The translations under genes and the position numbers were made by a program. 64,000 nt of DNA, from positions 1-64,000 of the forward strand of contig JBMNGG010000006.1 in NCBI GenBank assembly GCA_050949705.1. Reading direction: 5' to 3'. How positions within the stretch are numbered: the first letter of the stretch is position 1; the number at the start of each line of letters is the position of its first letter. Source of the stretch: JBMNGG01 sp050949705 (GTDB taxonomy: Bacteria > Bacillota > Thermosediminibacteria > Thermosediminibacterales > Tepidanaerobacteraceae). The notes under the pieces are model-generated. The model made no database searches, had not been told where the DNA came from, and saw only the letters and a program-made list of their open reading frames with translations. This document shows, piece after piece, positions 18,824-27,320 of the stretch.

Positions 18824-19342
18824 ATGGAAGATGTAAAGATATTTTGGGGATTGTTTTTTCATAAAAAAGAAAAGATGTGTTTGGCTGTAAGTTCCAAAGG
18901 TTTATGTTATATCCTATGGCCAAATGAACCCTTTAAGATATTGGAAGACTGGGTAAAAAAACATTTTCCTAAAGCCTCTTTAGTGCATGATGAAACATAT
19001 ACTACTAATTATGCCAAGCAAATTGAGGAGTATTTTAAAGGCCTACGTCAGACTTTTGATATCCCTTTAGACTTAAGAGGAACTCCTTTTCAAAAAGCCG
19101 TTTGGCAAGCTTTGCTTCAAATACCCTATGGTACTACAAAAGCCTACTCGGAAATATCAAAGATGATAAATCGACCTAAGGCCGTTCGCGCTGTAGGAGG
19201 TGCCATTGGGGCAAATCCCATTCCCATTGTTGTGCCATGCCACAGAGTGATAGGTAAGAACGGAACTCTCACTGGTTTTGGCGGAGGCTTAAAGATGAAG
19301 AAAGAACTTCTTGAAATTGAGGGAATTACTATTATAGAATAA
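18824..19342 (+). CDS. ogt: methylated-DNA--protein-cysteine methyltransferase
   Basis: 172 residues. It repairs O6-alkylguanine by moving the alkyl group to its own cysteine. The active-site motif PCHRVIG is near residue 138, and the helix-turn-helix region (GTTKAYSEIS, RAVGGA) and the C-terminal GGGLKMK segment are intact. The second ATG (18824) is preferred because GGGAG lies nine bases upstream; the ATG at 18815 overlaps that site. It follows tyrS after a hairpin. Confidence 0.93.
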   Translation: MEDVKIFWGLFFHKKEKMCLAVSSKGLCYILWPNEPFKILEDWVKKHFPKASLVHDETYTTNYAKQIEEYFKGLRQTFDIPLDLRGTPFQKAVWQALLQIPYGTTKAYSEISKMINRPKAVRAVGGAIGANPIPIVVPCHRVIGKNGTLTGFGGGLKMKKELLEIEGITIIE

Positions 19343-19419
19343 ATTAATCCAATGTAATTGGTATAAACAACTCACTTATTATGAATATTGTTGCTACAAT
19401 TTAAACTTCTAGAAATATA

Positions 19420-19448
19420 TTGAAATATTGCATATCTTGTTATATAAT
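19420..19448 (+). promoter_or_regulatory. sigma-A-type promoter of the eut locus
   Basis: TTGAAA (19420-19425), a 17-base spacer, and a perfect TATAAT (19443-19448). Transcription would begin near 19455, about 25 bases before the first ANTAR hairpin. Confidence 0.75.
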
Positions 19449-19480
19449 ATAATAGACATATAGTACAAACCAGAAACAAG

Positions 19481-19557
19481 GAAAGACAATGGCGTCTTTC
19501 AAAGGGCAATGTAGCCACGTTGAGTATTGAAGATTATACTCATGACGTGGCTTATTT
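19481..19557 (+). promoter_or_regulatory. ANTAR-responsive dual hairpin and terminator upstream of eutS
   Basis: Hairpin P1 is GAAAGAC/GTCTTTC (19481-19500) with loop AATGGC. P2 is GGC/GCC (19505-19516) with loop AATGTA. Both are six-base loops with A at position 1 and G at position 4, the known EutV recognition pattern. The 3' arm of P2 overlaps the 5' arm of a terminator (AGCCACG 19513-19519 with CGTGGCT 19546-19552, then TATTTTGT). Phosphorylated EutV bound to P1-P2 would block the terminator. The P2 stem is only three base pairs, weaker than in the second leader. Confidence 0.85.
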
Positions 19558-19735
19558 TGTCTCAAAATTAAGATAGACCAAAGAAGGAATATTAAAAATA
19601 ATAGAGAATTTAATATAAATAGAATGTTTGAAATATATGTAAAAACTAACCAAGTGTAATAAAAATGACGGACCAGCCATATAATTTTATGTCAGCATTT
19701 ATTTCAGAGTAAACAGTGGTAAGGATGTGAATGAT

Positions 19736-20074
19736 ATGGAAACTAAACAAAGAATAATACAAGAATATGTTCCTGGAAAACAAATTACTTTAGCACATCT
19801 TATTGCAAGCCCTGACCACTCTCTTTATCAAAAACTAGGCCTTGAAAGCACAGGAGCAATAGGCATAATGACTATTACTCCCAGCGAAGGGGCCATTATT
19901 GCTGCAGATATAGCTACTAAAGCTGCTGGTGTTGAAATAGGCTTTTTAGATAGGTTTAGTGGCTCTCTAGTAATTACAGGAGATGTAGCATCCGTAGAGG
20001 CATCTTTAAAACAAGTAATAAATGTGCTTCAACAAGTTCTTGAGTTTTCTCCGACATCTATTACCCGTTCGTGA
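19736..20074 (+). CDS. eutS: BMC shell protein EutS
   Basis: 112 residues, one BMC domain. Family members form bent hexamers in the ethanolamine microcompartment shell. The family-typical GAIGIMT and GFLDRFSGSLVI motifs are present, and the N-terminal EYVPGKQITLAH matches EutS closely. ATG 19736 is preferred over GTG 19727 because AAGGA overlaps the latter. It is the first gene behind the ANTAR-controlled leader, so the shell and regulator genes share that control. Confidence 0.94.
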   Translation: METKQRIIQEYVPGKQITLAHLIASPDHSLYQKLGLESTGAIGIMTITPSEGAIIAADIATKAAGVEIGFLDRFSGSLVITGDVASVEASLKQVINVLQQVLEFSPTSITRS

Positions 20075-20084
20075 GGTGACATAT

Positions 20085-21548
20085 ATGGCCTTAGCAAAGA
20101 GTGTTGCAGAAATTTGTCGCCAATATGCTGACTTAAGATCCGATGACATAAAAATAATTGAAAAAATAGCTGGAACCCTTCAAATCACTGCAGACCTCAC
20201 CCAAGCAGATATATTCATTGATTGTGTGACAAAGGATCCCAATGCTGCAATAGTCGTCGCTGAAGCAAAACCAAGGACTGCTAGGTCGCTGTATAGATTT
20301 TCAGTAGCAGGGCAATTGGCTTTACGCAAAAATGAGCCAGCGGTTCTAAGGACAATGCAAACAGGTTTTCCTACTATTGGGATGAGGGGCATTAGTCAAG
20401 AAGGTGTTCCTATTAAACAAAGTGTTGTTCCTATAGTCAATAAGAGCAATAGAACCATAGGTGTGCTAATAATGGAGCAAGATATTACAGAACAGGTATC
20501 TCAAGAAAAGAAAGTCAAGGATTTAATGGAAACTGCTGAACAGCTTTCTGAAACCCTTTTCAAAGTAACTTTTTCTGAAGGTAAGATTTCTAATATTCTT
20601 CCTGATGGGCTATTGATTTTAGATAAGAATGGAGAAATAACTTACTATAATATCGCTGCAAGGGATGTGTTTGACAGGATTGGTTTTCGTGGGAAAGAGA
20701 TTCAAGGCAAGAAAATAGTTGACATTCTACCTGAACTGGATTTTAGATATGATGTTTTGGCAGAACAAATGTATATCGAATCTCAAATAGGAGGATTAAA
20801 CTTTGCATTTACTTCTGTTCCCCTTAAGAGTTTTGATGAAAAAGCAGCAGGAGCTTTAATGTTAATTCGTGATATTACTGAGATTCGTGTCAAAGAAAAG
20901 GAATTGATGCTTCAATCAGTTGTAATTAAGGAAATTCACCATAGAATAAAGAACAATCTTCAGACTGTTGCAAGTTTATTAAGACTTCAAGCTCGAAGAG
21001 TGGATTCACAGCAAACTAAAAAGGCACTTAGTGATAGTATCGGTCGAATTCTAAGTATTGCTGTGGTCCACGAGGTGTTATCCAAAGAAGGTATGGACAT
21101 GGTGGATGTGCGAAGTGTTTTAACTCAAATGATGGATATGATAATTCATAATATGGTGGATAGCGATAAGAACATAGAAATAAATCTTAACTGTGATTCT
21201 TTTACGCTATTTTCCAAACAGGCAACATCATTGATTTTAATCATAAACGAGTTAGTTCATAATGCGCTTGAGCATGCCTTTGTACGAAGAAACAGTGGAA
21301 TTATTGATGTTAAAGTAAAACAGGAAGAAAATGAAATTTTACTGGTAGTTGCAGATAATGGCATAGGTTTTAACAAGAAAGATATAAATGATTCTAACAG
21401 CCTGGGTTTAAATATCATTAGAACCCTGGTGGAAGAAGACTTAAAAGGAATTATTAATATTATTCGTAACCGCGGAACGAGAGTAGAAGTGAAATTCCCA
21501 TTTTTTGCGATAGAGGAGGTGTTCTATGCGGATTCTGGTAGTGGATGA
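20085..21548 (+). CDS. eutW: ethanolamine sensor histidine kinase EutW
   Basis: 487 residues with no membrane segment. The N-terminal third resembles the GAF-like sensor of PdtaS/EutW kinases. A PAS-like segment follows (about 180-260). The HisKA_2-type dimerisation motif EIHHRIKNNLQT is at about residue 284. The ATPase N box (NELVHNALEHA) and G boxes (DNGIGF, SLGLNII) are intact. It would phosphorylate EutV when ethanolamine is present. ATG 20085 follows GAGGTGAC; the gene overlaps eutV by 23 bases, so the two are translationally coupled. Confidence 0.93.
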   Translation: MALAKSVAEICRQYADLRSDDIKIIEKIAGTLQITADLTQADIFIDCVTKDPNAAIVVAEAKPRTARSLYRFSVAGQLALRKNEPAVLRTMQTGFPTIGMRGISQEGVPIKQSVVPIVNKSNRTIGVLIMEQDITEQVSQEKKVKDLMETAEQLSETLFKVTFSEGKISNILPDGLLILDKNGEITYYNIAARDVFDRIGFRGKEIQGKKIVDILPELDFRYDVLAEQMYIESQIGGLNFAFTSVPLKSFDEKAAGALMLIRDITEIRVKEKELMLQSVVIKEIHHRIKNNLQTVASLLRLQARRVDSQQTKKALSDSIGRILSIAVVHEVLSKEGMDMVDVRSVLTQMMDMIIHNMVDSDKNIEINLNCDSFTLFSKQATSLILIINELVHNALEHAFVRRNSGIIDVKVKQEENEILLVVADNGIGFNKKDINDSNSLGLNIIRTLVEEDLKGIINIIRNRGTRVEVKFPFFAIEEVFYADSGSG

Positions 21549-22104
21549 TGAGCCCATAATTAGAATGGATTTGATAGAAATACTAATGGAAAATAACTGT
21601 ATCATTGCTGCAGAAGCAGCTGACGGGGAAACCGCGGTTAACTTGGCGCGATCAGTATTACCGGATGCAGCTCTCATGGATATTAAAATGCCCGGTAGTA
21701 TTGACGGCATAGAAGCAGCTAGAATTCTCATAGAAGAGGGGATTTGTCCTGTTGTGCTGCTTACAGCTTATAATCAAAAAGAACTTATAGAAGAATCTAC
21801 TATTATAGGTGTTTTTGGATATCTTGTTAAACCAATAAAGGAAAGTGAAGTCTATCCGGCACTAAAAGTTGCTGTAGCAAAATGGTTAGGAATAAAGAAA
21901 CTAAAAGAGGAAAATGCAAATCTGAAAAATAAACTTGAAAAGAGAAAACTCATAGAAGTAGCTAAAGGAATACTTATGGATAAATATGATATGAAAGAAA
22001 GGGAAGCTTATAGAAAAATTCAAAGGCTCAGCATGGAAAAACGTCTGGATATGATTGAAGTAGCTAAGAGTATTATTATAAGTAATGAGTTCGCAAGTAT
22101 GTAA
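21526..22104 (+). CDS. eutV: ANTAR-domain antitermination regulator EutV
   Basis: 192 residues. The receiver domain (1-120) has the acidic pair DD at 7-8, phospho-acceptor Asp52 (LMDIKMPG) and Lys in LVKP. A coiled linker leads to an ANTAR RNA-binding domain (about 130-185) with the hallmark AKGILMDKYDMKEREAYR. It would bind the paired AnnGnn-loop hairpins in front of eutS and eutA and prevent termination. The ribosome site GAGGAGGTG lies inside the end of eutW. The second ANTAR leader begins eight bases after its stop. Confidence 0.95.
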   Translation: MRILVVDDEPIIRMDLIEILMENNCIIAAEAADGETAVNLARSVLPDAALMDIKMPGSIDGIEAARILIEEGICPVVLLTAYNQKELIEESTIIGVFGYLVKPIKESEVYPALKVAVAKWLGIKKLKEENANLKNKLEKRKLIEVAKGILMDKYDMKEREAYRKIQRLSMEKRLDMIEVAKSIIISNEFASM

Positions 22105-22111
22105 TATTGAA

Positions 22112-22192
22112 AGAAAGACAACGATGTCTTTCTAAGGGTAACGAAGCCCTGTTATATGCATGATTACCACGTGCATATTACAGGGCTTTTTT
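22112..22192 (+). promoter_or_regulatory. ANTAR-responsive dual hairpin and terminator upstream of eutA
   Basis: P1 is AGAAAGAC with GTCTTTCT (22112-22133), loop AACGAT. P2 is AGGGT with GCCCT (22135-22150), loop AACGAA. Both loops have A1 and G4. The 3' arm of P2 is also the 5' arm of a long terminator (22145-22187: AGCCCTG with CAGGGCT, inner arms ATATGCA with TGCATAT) ending in TTTTTT. P2 and the terminator cannot form together, the classical EutV switch. Confidence 0.93.
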
Positions 22193-22240
22193 ATCTGAAA
22201 AAACTCTAACCTTCCTTATAAGAATTGAAAGGTGATATAT

Positions 22241-23680
22241 ATGAGCAAAATCGAGGAAATATTTAGTGTCGGTATTGATATCGGTACCACTACAACATCA
22301 GTGGTTGTAAGTAAGTTAAAGATAAAAAACGTGGCATCGGGTTTTGTGGTACCGAAGATTGAAATTATAGACAAGATCATTATTTATCGAAGTGATGTGT
22401 ATTTCACACCACTCATAGATGAAGTTACTATCGATTTTAATGGTATAGAAGAAATAGTAAAGGCTGAGTATATCAAAGCACAGATTAATATGCAGGAGAT
22501 TAAGACTGGAGCAGTTATAATCACCGGCGATACTGCAAGAAAGCATAATGCAGAAAGTGTCTTAAAGGCAATTTCACGCATGGCAGGGTCATTTGTAGTT
22601 GCCACTGCAGGTCCACATCTAGAAGCATACATAGCTGGTCTTGGGTCTGGAGCCGCAGCTTATTCAGCTCAAAAACATGTCACAGTGGCAAATATAGATG
22701 CAGGAGGTGGGACTACTAATATTTCTATTTTTCATGATGGCAAGCTTTTAACTACACTATGTGTGGATATAGGAGGAAGGCTTATTCAATTTGAACCATG
22801 GACAAATCAAGTTAAAGGATTTATTCGAGGAGGAGAAATTACAGCTGGAATATTGGGTATAGCAATAGAAGAAAATAAAGCTCTATCATTTCAAGACATT
22901 AAAAAGATAGGCGCTGCATTATCAGAAGCTTTAATTAGCATTTTAAGAGGAAACCCCAACCATTTAGCTAGAGAATTAGCTATTGGAAAACTGACTAATA
23001 TTAAACCACCAGAGTATGTAATGTTTTCCGGTGGAGTAGGGCGATTGTTCTATGAAGAAGACAGCACTGATGATGAAAAATACATCACACGTTTTGGTGA
23101 CTTGGGTCCACAAATAGGTTTGGAATTAAAAAAAGCTATGAAAAAAGAAGCATTTACAGTTTTACAACCTGATGAAACTATATATGCCACAGTTATTGGA
23201 GCAGGAGTTCATACCACCGAGCTTAGTGGTTCAACCATATATGTATCAGATTCTGATGTTCTACCATTTAGAGATGTGCCTGCTATTTTGCTTACAGAAA
23301 CTGATGATTACTACAACGTTACATCTGAAATACTTACAAAGGCTGAAAAGTATTTAAGTCAAGATTCACAAATCATGCCTGCTATTGTTGTTCCAAAGGC
23401 TTTCGGAAATTCTTATGACAAAATTAAAAAATTAACTTCGGCTATTGCAGAAGCTGTAAAAAAAATAAGTAAAAAAGGACCGTTAATAATCATATGTGAA
23501 GATGATATAGGTAAGGCTTTCGGCAACCTTCTAAAAAACGCTTTAAGTAAGGCTAGACCTGTTATTTCAATAGATCAACTTACAATGAAGGAGGGAGATT
23601 ATATTGACATAGGGACACCACTTTATAATGGCGGGGTAGTACCTGTGGTAATTAAGACATTAGTATTTTCTAACAGTTAA
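22241..23680 (+). CDS. eutA: ethanolamine ammonia-lyase reactivating factor EutA
   Basis: 479 residues of the actin-like ATPase fold (phosphate loop GIDIGTTTTS near residue 12, and ANIDAGGGTTN). EutA releases damaged cobalamin from EutBC in exchange for fresh adenosylcobalamin, using ATP. ATG 22241 follows AAAGGTG; the GTG nine bases upstream overlaps that site. It is the first gene behind the second ANTAR switch and is followed by eutB after 15 bases. Confidence 0.93.
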   Translation: MSKIEEIFSVGIDIGTTTTSVVVSKLKIKNVASGFVVPKIEIIDKIIIYRSDVYFTPLIDEVTIDFNGIEEIVKAEYIKAQINMQEIKTGAVIITGDTARKHNAESVLKAISRMAGSFVVATAGPHLEAYIAGLGSGAAAYSAQKHVTVANIDAGGGTTNISIFHDGKLLTTLCVDIGGRLIQFEPWTNQVKGFIRGGEITAGILGIAIEENKALSFQDIKKIGAALSEALISILRGNPNHLARELAIGKLTNIKPPEYVMFSGGVGRLFYEEDSTDDEKYITRFGDLGPQIGLELKKAMKKEAFTVLQPDETIYATVIGAGVHTTELSGSTIYVSDSDVLPFRDVPAILLTETDDYYNVTSEILTKAEKYLSQDSQIMPAIVVPKAFGNSYDKIKKLTSAIAEAVKKISKKGPLIIICEDDIGKAFGNLLKNALSKARPVISIDQLTMKEGDYIDIGTPLYNGGVVPVVIKTLVFSNS

Positions 23681-23695
23681 AAGGGGGTAGGTGAA

Positions 23696-25060
23696 ATGAT
23701 TCTCAAAACCCGTGTTCGGGGAACTGTTTACAAATTTAAAGATGTAAAAGAAGTGTTGGCAAAAGCAAATGATGAAAGGTCTGGTGATATCTTAGCAGAA
23801 GTCGCAGCTAATTCTGATGAAGAAAGGGTTGCGGCAAAACAAGTGCTTGCAAACATGTGCTTAGAGGATTTAAGAAATAATCCGGTTGTACCATATGAAG
23901 AAGATGAAGTTACCAGGGTTATTCAAGACCAAGTTAATGAGTCGGCTTACAAGAAGATTAAAAGTTGGACTGTAGCAGAATTAAAAGAATATATCTTTGA
24001 TAACAATACTACATTAGATGATATTGATTGGGTAAGCCAAGGGCTGACCAGTGAGATGATTGCAGGAGTAGCAAAGCTTTGCTCAAATATGGATTTGGTA
24101 GCTGGTGCCGCTAAAATTAGAAGGGTAGCTCACGCAAATACTACTATAGGGCTGCCTGGCACATTAAGCGCAAGGCTGCAGCCAAATCATCCTACTGATG
24201 ATATTGATGCTATTATAGCTGAAACTTATGAAGGCCTTTCATACGGGGTTGGAGATGCAGTGCTGGGGATTAATCCTGTTATAGATGATCCGGAAAATGT
24301 AGGGAAACTCTTAAATACACTTTATGACATTATATTAAAATGGGATATTCCGACTCAGCATTCTGTTCTTGCACATATCTCAACACAAATAAAGTGCATA
24401 AGACAAGGCGTTCCTGTAGGTATTGTTTTTCAGAGTTTAGCTGGTAGTCAGAAAGGTAATGAGGCTTTTGGTATTTCCGTAGAAATGCTGGATGAAGCCT
24501 ATGACTTGATAAAAAAACATAGTACCTGTAGAGGGCCTAATTACTTCTATTTTGAAACAGGTCAGGGTGCCGAACTATCCTCAGATGCTCATCACGGTGT
24601 TGACCAAGTCACGATGGAAGCACGCTGCTATGGTTTGGCAAAAAGATATAAACCTCTCTTGGTAAATACTGTTGTAGGTTTTATCGGACCAGAGTATTTG
24701 TATGATAGCAAACAAGTAATTCGCGCAGGGCTTGAGGACCATTTTATGGGCAAACTCACAGGTATTTCTATGGGTGTGGACGTGTGCTATACCAATCACA
24801 TGAAAGCTGATCAGGACGATATAGAAAACCTTGCTGTTTTATTGGCAGTAGCTGGTACTAACTATTTCATAGGTGTGCCTATGGGAGATGACATTATGCT
24901 TAACTACCAATGTGGAAGTTACCATGATGTAGCAACTTTAAGGCAAGTATTTGGATTTAGACCTTGTCCTGAATTTGAACCATGGCTTGAAAAAATGGGG
25001 ATCATGAAAGATGGCTTGTTAACATCCAGAGCCGGAGATCCCACCATTTTCTTGAAGTAA
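23696..25060 (+). CDS. eutB: ethanolamine ammonia-lyase large subunit, copy 1
   Basis: 454 residues, the usual EutB length. With EutC and adenosylcobalamin it converts ethanolamine to acetaldehyde and ammonia. Family-conserved segments are intact: LPGTLSARLQPNHPTDD, FYFETGQGAELS, GMDVCYTNH-like (here GVDVCYTNH), and DDIMLNYQ. The start follows AAGGGGGTAGGTG. It is 13 bases from eutC. This copy keeps the consensus at positions where the second copy (35075-36460) departs, so it is probably the standard ethanolamine enzyme. Confidence 0.97.
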   Translation: MILKTRVRGTVYKFKDVKEVLAKANDERSGDILAEVAANSDEERVAAKQVLANMCLEDLRNNPVVPYEEDEVTRVIQDQVNESAYKKIKSWTVAELKEYIFDNNTTLDDIDWVSQGLTSEMIAGVAKLCSNMDLVAGAAKIRRVAHANTTIGLPGTLSARLQPNHPTDDIDAIIAETYEGLSYGVGDAVLGINPVIDDPENVGKLLNTLYDIILKWDIPTQHSVLAHISTQIKCIRQGVPVGIVFQSLAGSQKGNEAFGISVEMLDEAYDLIKKHSTCRGPNYFYFETGQGAELSSDAHHGVDQVTMEARCYGLAKRYKPLLVNTVVGFIGPEYLYDSKQVIRAGLEDHFMGKLTGISMGVDVCYTNHMKADQDDIENLAVLLAVAGTNYFIGVPMGDDIMLNYQCGSYHDVATLRQVFGFRPCPEFEPWLEKMGIMKDGLLTSRAGDPTIFLK

Positions 25061-25072
25061 GGGGGTAGAAAA

Positions 25073-25963
25073 ATGATATCGGAAAAAGACATTCGGGATT
25101 TGGTGGAAAGTGTAATCAAAGAACTCAATATAAAGGCTGTCGGGGGTAATACGGCAATTTCAGCTTCTGATATTCCTATTGAAGAATGTTGTGACGAAGG
25201 TGACATTTTACCTGATCTGGGCACAAAGGAATTATCCGAATGGTCGGAAATACCTAATCCAGAAGATCCGGAAGGTCTCGCCAGGTTAAAGAGCACTACA
25301 CCTGCGCGTCTTGGTATTTGGAGAGCCGGAACACGGTTTAAGGTAGATCCATGGTTGAGATTTAAAATGGATTTAGCATCAGCTAAAGATGCGGTTTTAA
25401 AAGAAGTCGATCCTGAGATTATAGACAAATTGGGACTCTTTACAGTTCAGACCGTAGTAGAAAACAAAGACCAATATCTTACAAGGCCTGATTTAGGCAG
25501 AAAATTATCGGAAGAAGCCAAAGAAAAAATATTAAAAGAATGTCCAAAATCCGCTGATGTTCAACTAGTTGTAGCTGATGGTCTAAGTTCTACAGCTATT
25601 GAGGCAAATGCGTTGGACTTTATTCCCGCTTTTGAACAGGCTATTAAAAACTATGGACTAAAAATGGGTAAACCATTCTTTGTCAAGTACGCCCGTGTAG
25701 CTTTGATGGATGATATTGGCGAATTATTAAGTCCTACTGTTCTTGTAGAACTCATAGGTGAAAGACCAGGTTTAGTGACGGCAAAGAGCATGAGTGCCTA
25801 TATGTGCTATAAACCTAATAAAAATACCATAGAATCTGATCGTACATTGGTTTCAAATATTCACGACGGCGGTCTTCCACCAATAGAAGCAGGAGCTCAT
25901 GTGGCGAGCATTGTTAAAAAGATATTTGATGCAAAGGCCAGCGGCCTTAAATTAAATGAATAA
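25073..25963 (+). CDS. eutC: ethanolamine ammonia-lyase small subunit, copy 1
   Basis: 296 residues. It is the cobalamin-binding partner of EutB. Conserved segments: TPARLGIWRAGTRF, FTVQTVVENKDQYLTRPDLGR, VADGLSSTAIEAN, GERPGL, and YKPNKNTIESDRT. The first 18 residues (SEKDIRDLVESVIKEL) form a predicted amphipathic helix followed by a Gly/Ala/Ser linker. That is the form of a microcompartment encapsulation peptide, so EutC probably carries the lyase into the shell. Strong AAGGGGGT ribosome site. Confidence 0.96.
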   Translation: MISEKDIRDLVESVIKELNIKAVGGNTAISASDIPIEECCDEGDILPDLGTKELSEWSEIPNPEDPEGLARLKSTTPARLGIWRAGTRFKVDPWLRFKMDLASAKDAVLKEVDPEIIDKLGLFTVQTVVENKDQYLTRPDLGRKLSEEAKEKILKECPKSADVQLVVADGLSSTAIEANALDFIPAFEQAIKNYGLKMGKPFFVKYARVALMDDIGELLSPTVLVELIGERPGLVTAKSMSAYMCYKPNKNTIESDRTLVSNIHDGGLPPIEAGAHVASIVKKIFDAKASGLKLNE

Positions 25964-25978
25964 AGGAGGTAAACAAAT

Positions 25979-26635
25979 ATGTACGGATTCAAACCCATAA
26001 AAGCTGATGTGTTAGCAGTAAAGCTTATCCCAAATGTAAATGACTACTTAAAAAAGGAACTCAACTTAAAGCCCGAACATCGCAGCATTGGGATGATAAC
26101 TTTGAACATTGATGATGTAGGATATACAGCTATTGATGAGGCAACAAAAAAAGCTGATGTTGAAGTAGTATATGCAAAATCATTTTATGCCGGTGCGGCC
26201 CATGCATCAGGACCGCTATCTGGTGAGTTTATAGGAATACTTGCAGGACCCAACCCTGCAGAAGTAAAAAGCGGAATTAACGCAGCAATTGACTTTGTGG
26301 AAAATGACGCCAGTTTCTGGGCTGCTGATGAGGCAGGGGAGATAGCCTTCTACGCCCAATGCATTTCGCGGACCGGCTCTTATCTTTCAGCAATGAGCGA
26401 GATACCAGAGGGAGAACCCTTAGCATATCTTATTGCACCTCCAATAGAAGCAATATATGCAATAGACGCTGCTATAAAAGCGGCAGAAGTAAAAATGACG
26501 GTGTTTTTTGGTCCACCATCTGAAACTAACTTTGCAGGGGCACTGTTAACAGGAAGTCAATCCGCTTGCAAAGCTGCTTGTGATGCTTTTGCTGCAGCGG
26601 TTATGGAAGTTGCGGCATATCCAAAGAGATACTAA
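25979..26635 (+). CDS. eutL: tandem-BMC shell protein EutL
   Basis: 218 residues, two circularly permuted BMC domains. EutL forms trimers with a gated central pore in the shell facet. Recognised by overall length and by segments such as ADVLAVKLIPNV, SIGMITLNIDDVGY, and YAKSFYAGAAHASGPLSGE. AAAGGAGG lies seven bases before the ATG. It sits between eutC and a second shell gene in the same transcript. Confidence 0.94.
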   Translation: MYGFKPIKADVLAVKLIPNVNDYLKKELNLKPEHRSIGMITLNIDDVGYTAIDEATKKADVEVVYAKSFYAGAAHASGPLSGEFIGILAGPNPAEVKSGINAAIDFVENDASFWAADEAGEIAFYAQCISRTGSYLSAMSEIPEGEPLAYLIAPPIEAIYAIDAAIKAAEVKMTVFFGPPSETNFAGALLTGSQSACKAACDAFAAAVMEVAAYPKRY

Positions 26636-26648
26636 GTGAGTGATATAT

Positions 26649-27320
26649 ATGAGCAAAAATGCCTTGGGGTTAATTGAAACTCGTGGTCTGGTGACAGCGG
26701 CAGAAGCGGTTGATGCTTGTTTAAAGGCAGCAAATGTAGAGTTTCTATCTTATCGTTACACTACCGGTGGGCTCGTCTGTATTATGGTAACTGGAGATGT
26801 GGGAGCTGTAAAAGCGGCAGTTGAAGCTGGATCTATTGCTGCGGGTAGAATAGGTGAAGTTATAGGAATGCATGTGATTCCAAGGCCTGCCGGTGACACA
26901 GTAAAGATTATTGAGGAAGATAAAATAAAAATAAATACTTTAGAACACGATAGCGCCAGCCAGGAGCAACAAAGTACTGAAGACAATATAGAAGATAAAA
27001 ATGAGATAGATTCTAATGAAAATGAAACAGAAGAAGAAATTGATGATGAACCGGATGATGATAACAATTCTTACAGTGAAGATGATTTATTAGCAGCTGT
27101 AGTTAGATTAAGAAAAATACTTACAGATACAAGAGAAGAAACTGCGCTTCAAGATGATAAAAGCCTTGACAAATATGGTGTAAGGATTTTAAGAAGAATA
27201 CTCAGAGTTTTGCCTATTGAAGACATTGACAAATCCCAGATCTCCAGTATGAGGAAAAAGGAAATATTGAATATATTGATGGACTATATTAAAAAGGAGG
27301 GAAGGGATGAGAAAGAATGA
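26649..27320 (+). CDS. BMC-domain protein with acidic linker and extra C-terminal domain (EutK-like)
   Basis: 223 residues. Residues 1-90 are one BMC domain (ALGLIETRGLVTAAEAVDA, HVIPRP end). Residues about 95-145 are a low-complexity linker dominated by Glu, Asp, Asn and Ser. Residues about 146-223 are a charged, predicted helical domain (DDLLAAVVRLRKIL, then KEILNILMDYIKKEG). Enterobacterial EutK also has a BMC domain plus a C-terminal helix-turn-helix, but I see no clear sequence match, so the extra domain may bind cargo or nucleic acid. Its stop overlaps the eutE start (ATGA). Confidence 0.82.
   Translation: MSKNALGLIETRGLVTAAEAVDACLKAANVEFLSYRYTTGGLVCIMVTGDVGAVKAAVEAGSIAAGRIGEVIGMHVIPRPAGDTVKIIEEDKIKINTLEHDSASQEQQSTEDNIEDKNEIDSNENETEEEIDDEPDDDNNSYSEDDLLAAVVRLRKILTDTREETALQDDKSLDKYGVRILRRILRVLPIEDIDKSQISSMRKKEILNILMDYIKKEGRDEKE

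Noticed and set aside
24919..25428. 169-codon minus-strand frame across eutB and eutC
   Set aside because: It is antisense to two clearly conserved genes and has no family similarity.
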